DNA of 34,540 nt. It comes from Pseudomonadota bacterium (GTDB lineage Bacteria > Pseudomonadota > Gammaproteobacteria > UBA5335). The stretch covers positions 1 through 34,540 of the forward strand of contig PKDC01000037.1 of the NCBI GenBank assembly GCA_002862435.1. The letters are read 5' to 3'. The notes under the pieces were generated by a model that searched no databases, had not been told where the DNA came from, and saw only the letters and a program-made list of their open reading frames with translations. This document shows positions 33,818 to 34,540 of this stretch, in pieces (positions within the stretch are counted from its first letter, which is position 1; each line of letters begins with the position of its first letter). The translations under genes were made by a program, and so were the position numbers.

Positions 33818-33845
33818 TTGACGGGAGTTTTCGTCGCCCTATAAT
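33818..33845 (+). promoter_or_regulatory. rRNA operon promoter P1
   Basis: TTGACG at 33818-33823 and a perfect TATAAT at 33840-33845 with the 16-base spacer typical of rRNA promoters. The sequence just upstream (gaatattcaaaaaa, 33801-33814) is AT-rich, as an UP element would be. Transcription should start near 33852, about 307 bases before mature 16S. Confidence 0.85.
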
Positions 33846-33923
33846 TCGCCCTCTCAGCACGGCTGATTGCGAGTCACCTGAAGCAGAGTCCCACCGAAAC
33901 GGCAGAGGACGATGAGAAAAAGG

Positions 33924-33951
33924 TTGACAAGTAAAACAGAAATGCTAAGAT
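33924..33951 (+). promoter_or_regulatory. rRNA operon promoter P2
   Basis: A perfect TTGACA (33924-33929) and TAAGAT (33946-33951) are separated by 16 bases, 106 bases after P1. An A-rich stretch (gagaaaaagg) precedes it. Tandem promoters of this kind are usual for rRNA operons; P1 generally serves fast growth and P2 basal supply. Confidence 0.82.
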
Positions 33952-33957
33952 AGTCGA

Positions 33958-34007
33958 CCTTGAAGCGGTGATAGAAAGCCACTTCAAGGGGAGAGTAAAG
34001 CTCTCCC
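33958..34007 (+). other. Two adjoining hairpins in the rRNA leader
   Basis: A stem of eleven positions with one mismatch (ccttgaagcgg / ccacttcaagg, 33958-33989, ten-base loop) is followed at once by a seven-pair stem (gggagag / ctctccc, 33989-34007, five-base loop); the two share base 33989. Both lie immediately after P2, so P2 transcripts would begin with this structure. They may protect the 5' end, or pause polymerase ahead of boxA. Confidence 0.65.
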
Positions 34008-34021
34008 GGCCCGCAAGGGAA

Positions 34022-34032
34022 GCTCTTTAAAA
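34022..34032 (+). promoter_or_regulatory. boxA antitermination element of the rRNA leader
   Basis: gctctttaaaa matches the rRNA boxA (TGCTCTTTAACA in E. coli) and is followed by the usual leader sequence ending tatgtgggcgcttg (34051-34064). In RNA it loads NusB/NusE so that polymerase reads through the untranslated operon. The rest of 33775-34158 holds promoters, leader hairpins and the processing region; no protein gene is seen there. Confidence 0.85.
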
Positions 34033-34158
34033 GTTTGGAATCAAGCAGCTTATGTGGGCGCTTGCGTCAATTGTTGATGCGTTTTGTATCAAAAATGGCA
34101 GCTTGAGCAATCAAGATGTCTAGCCGAATTGACGGGTAATTTATCCGTCTTAAGGTTT

Positions 34159-34540
<382 letters not shown>

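Overview
The window is a gene-dense, GC-rich stretch of ordinary bacterial chromosome. I read it as coming from a gammaproteobacterium that I cannot place more finely. The main evidence is gene order. The block hemA-prfA-prmC-moeB, divergent from a TPR lipoprotein-lolB-ispE-tRNA(Gln)-prs-rplY-pth-ychF, and the block erpA / anmK-M23 peptidase / tyrS-16S rRNA, both follow the layout I know from Pseudomonas-type genomes. The 16S fragment at the right edge looks proteobacterial. No phage genes, insertion sequences, integrases, CRISPR arrays or clear islands are visible.

Layout. Bases 1-1261 hold the 3' half of a glycogen phosphorylase gene, followed by a poorly coding 430-base stretch. Bases 1694-8690 form one long minus-strand run: arginine decarboxylase (speA), a beta-hydroxyacid dehydrogenase, and an MCE/Mla-type lipid transporter (STAS-permease fusion, ATPase, MCE protein, auxiliary lipoprotein), ending in a dienelactone-hydrolase-like enzyme. 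Spermidine synthase (speE) reads away from speA behind a perfect -10 box. Glucokinase (minus) and nadC (plus) are followed by an EmrB/EmrA-type efflux pair with its own promoter. Then come a BPSS1780-like membrane protein with a CigR-like protein, a solitary small secreted protein on the minus strand with its own terminator, and a group III 6-phosphofructokinase.

Bases 17997-22371 (minus) run hemA-prfA-prmC-moeB-M67 metallopeptidase, mostly with overlapping or nearly touching ends. Bases 22516-29307 (plus) run TPR lipoprotein-lolB-ispE-tRNA(Gln)-prs-rplY-pth-ychF, then erpA. Bases 29760-32356 (minus) hold an M23 peptidoglycan peptidase followed by anmK, which is split by a frameshift at an 11-base homopolymer. 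tyrS and the start of an rRNA operon (two sigma70-like promoters, leader hairpins, boxA, first ~380 nt of 16S) close the window.

Functional themes: central carbon use (glycogen phosphorylase, glucokinase, phosphofructokinase), polyamine synthesis (speA/speE; no agmatine-to-putrescine enzyme is seen), envelope lipid and lipoprotein traffic (MCE transporter, LolB), peptidoglycan hydrolysis and recycling (M23 peptidase, AnmK), translation (PrfA, PrmC, L25, Pth, TyrS, tRNA, rRNA) and cofactors (HemA, NadC, IspE, ErpA, MoeB). I found no convincing new multi-gene system. The items most worth a second look are the anmK frameshift, the MoeB/JAMM pair, the isolated secreted protein, the ispE stop codon lying inside the tRNA gene, the mixed signature of the phosphofructokinase, and the row of hairpins before rplY.
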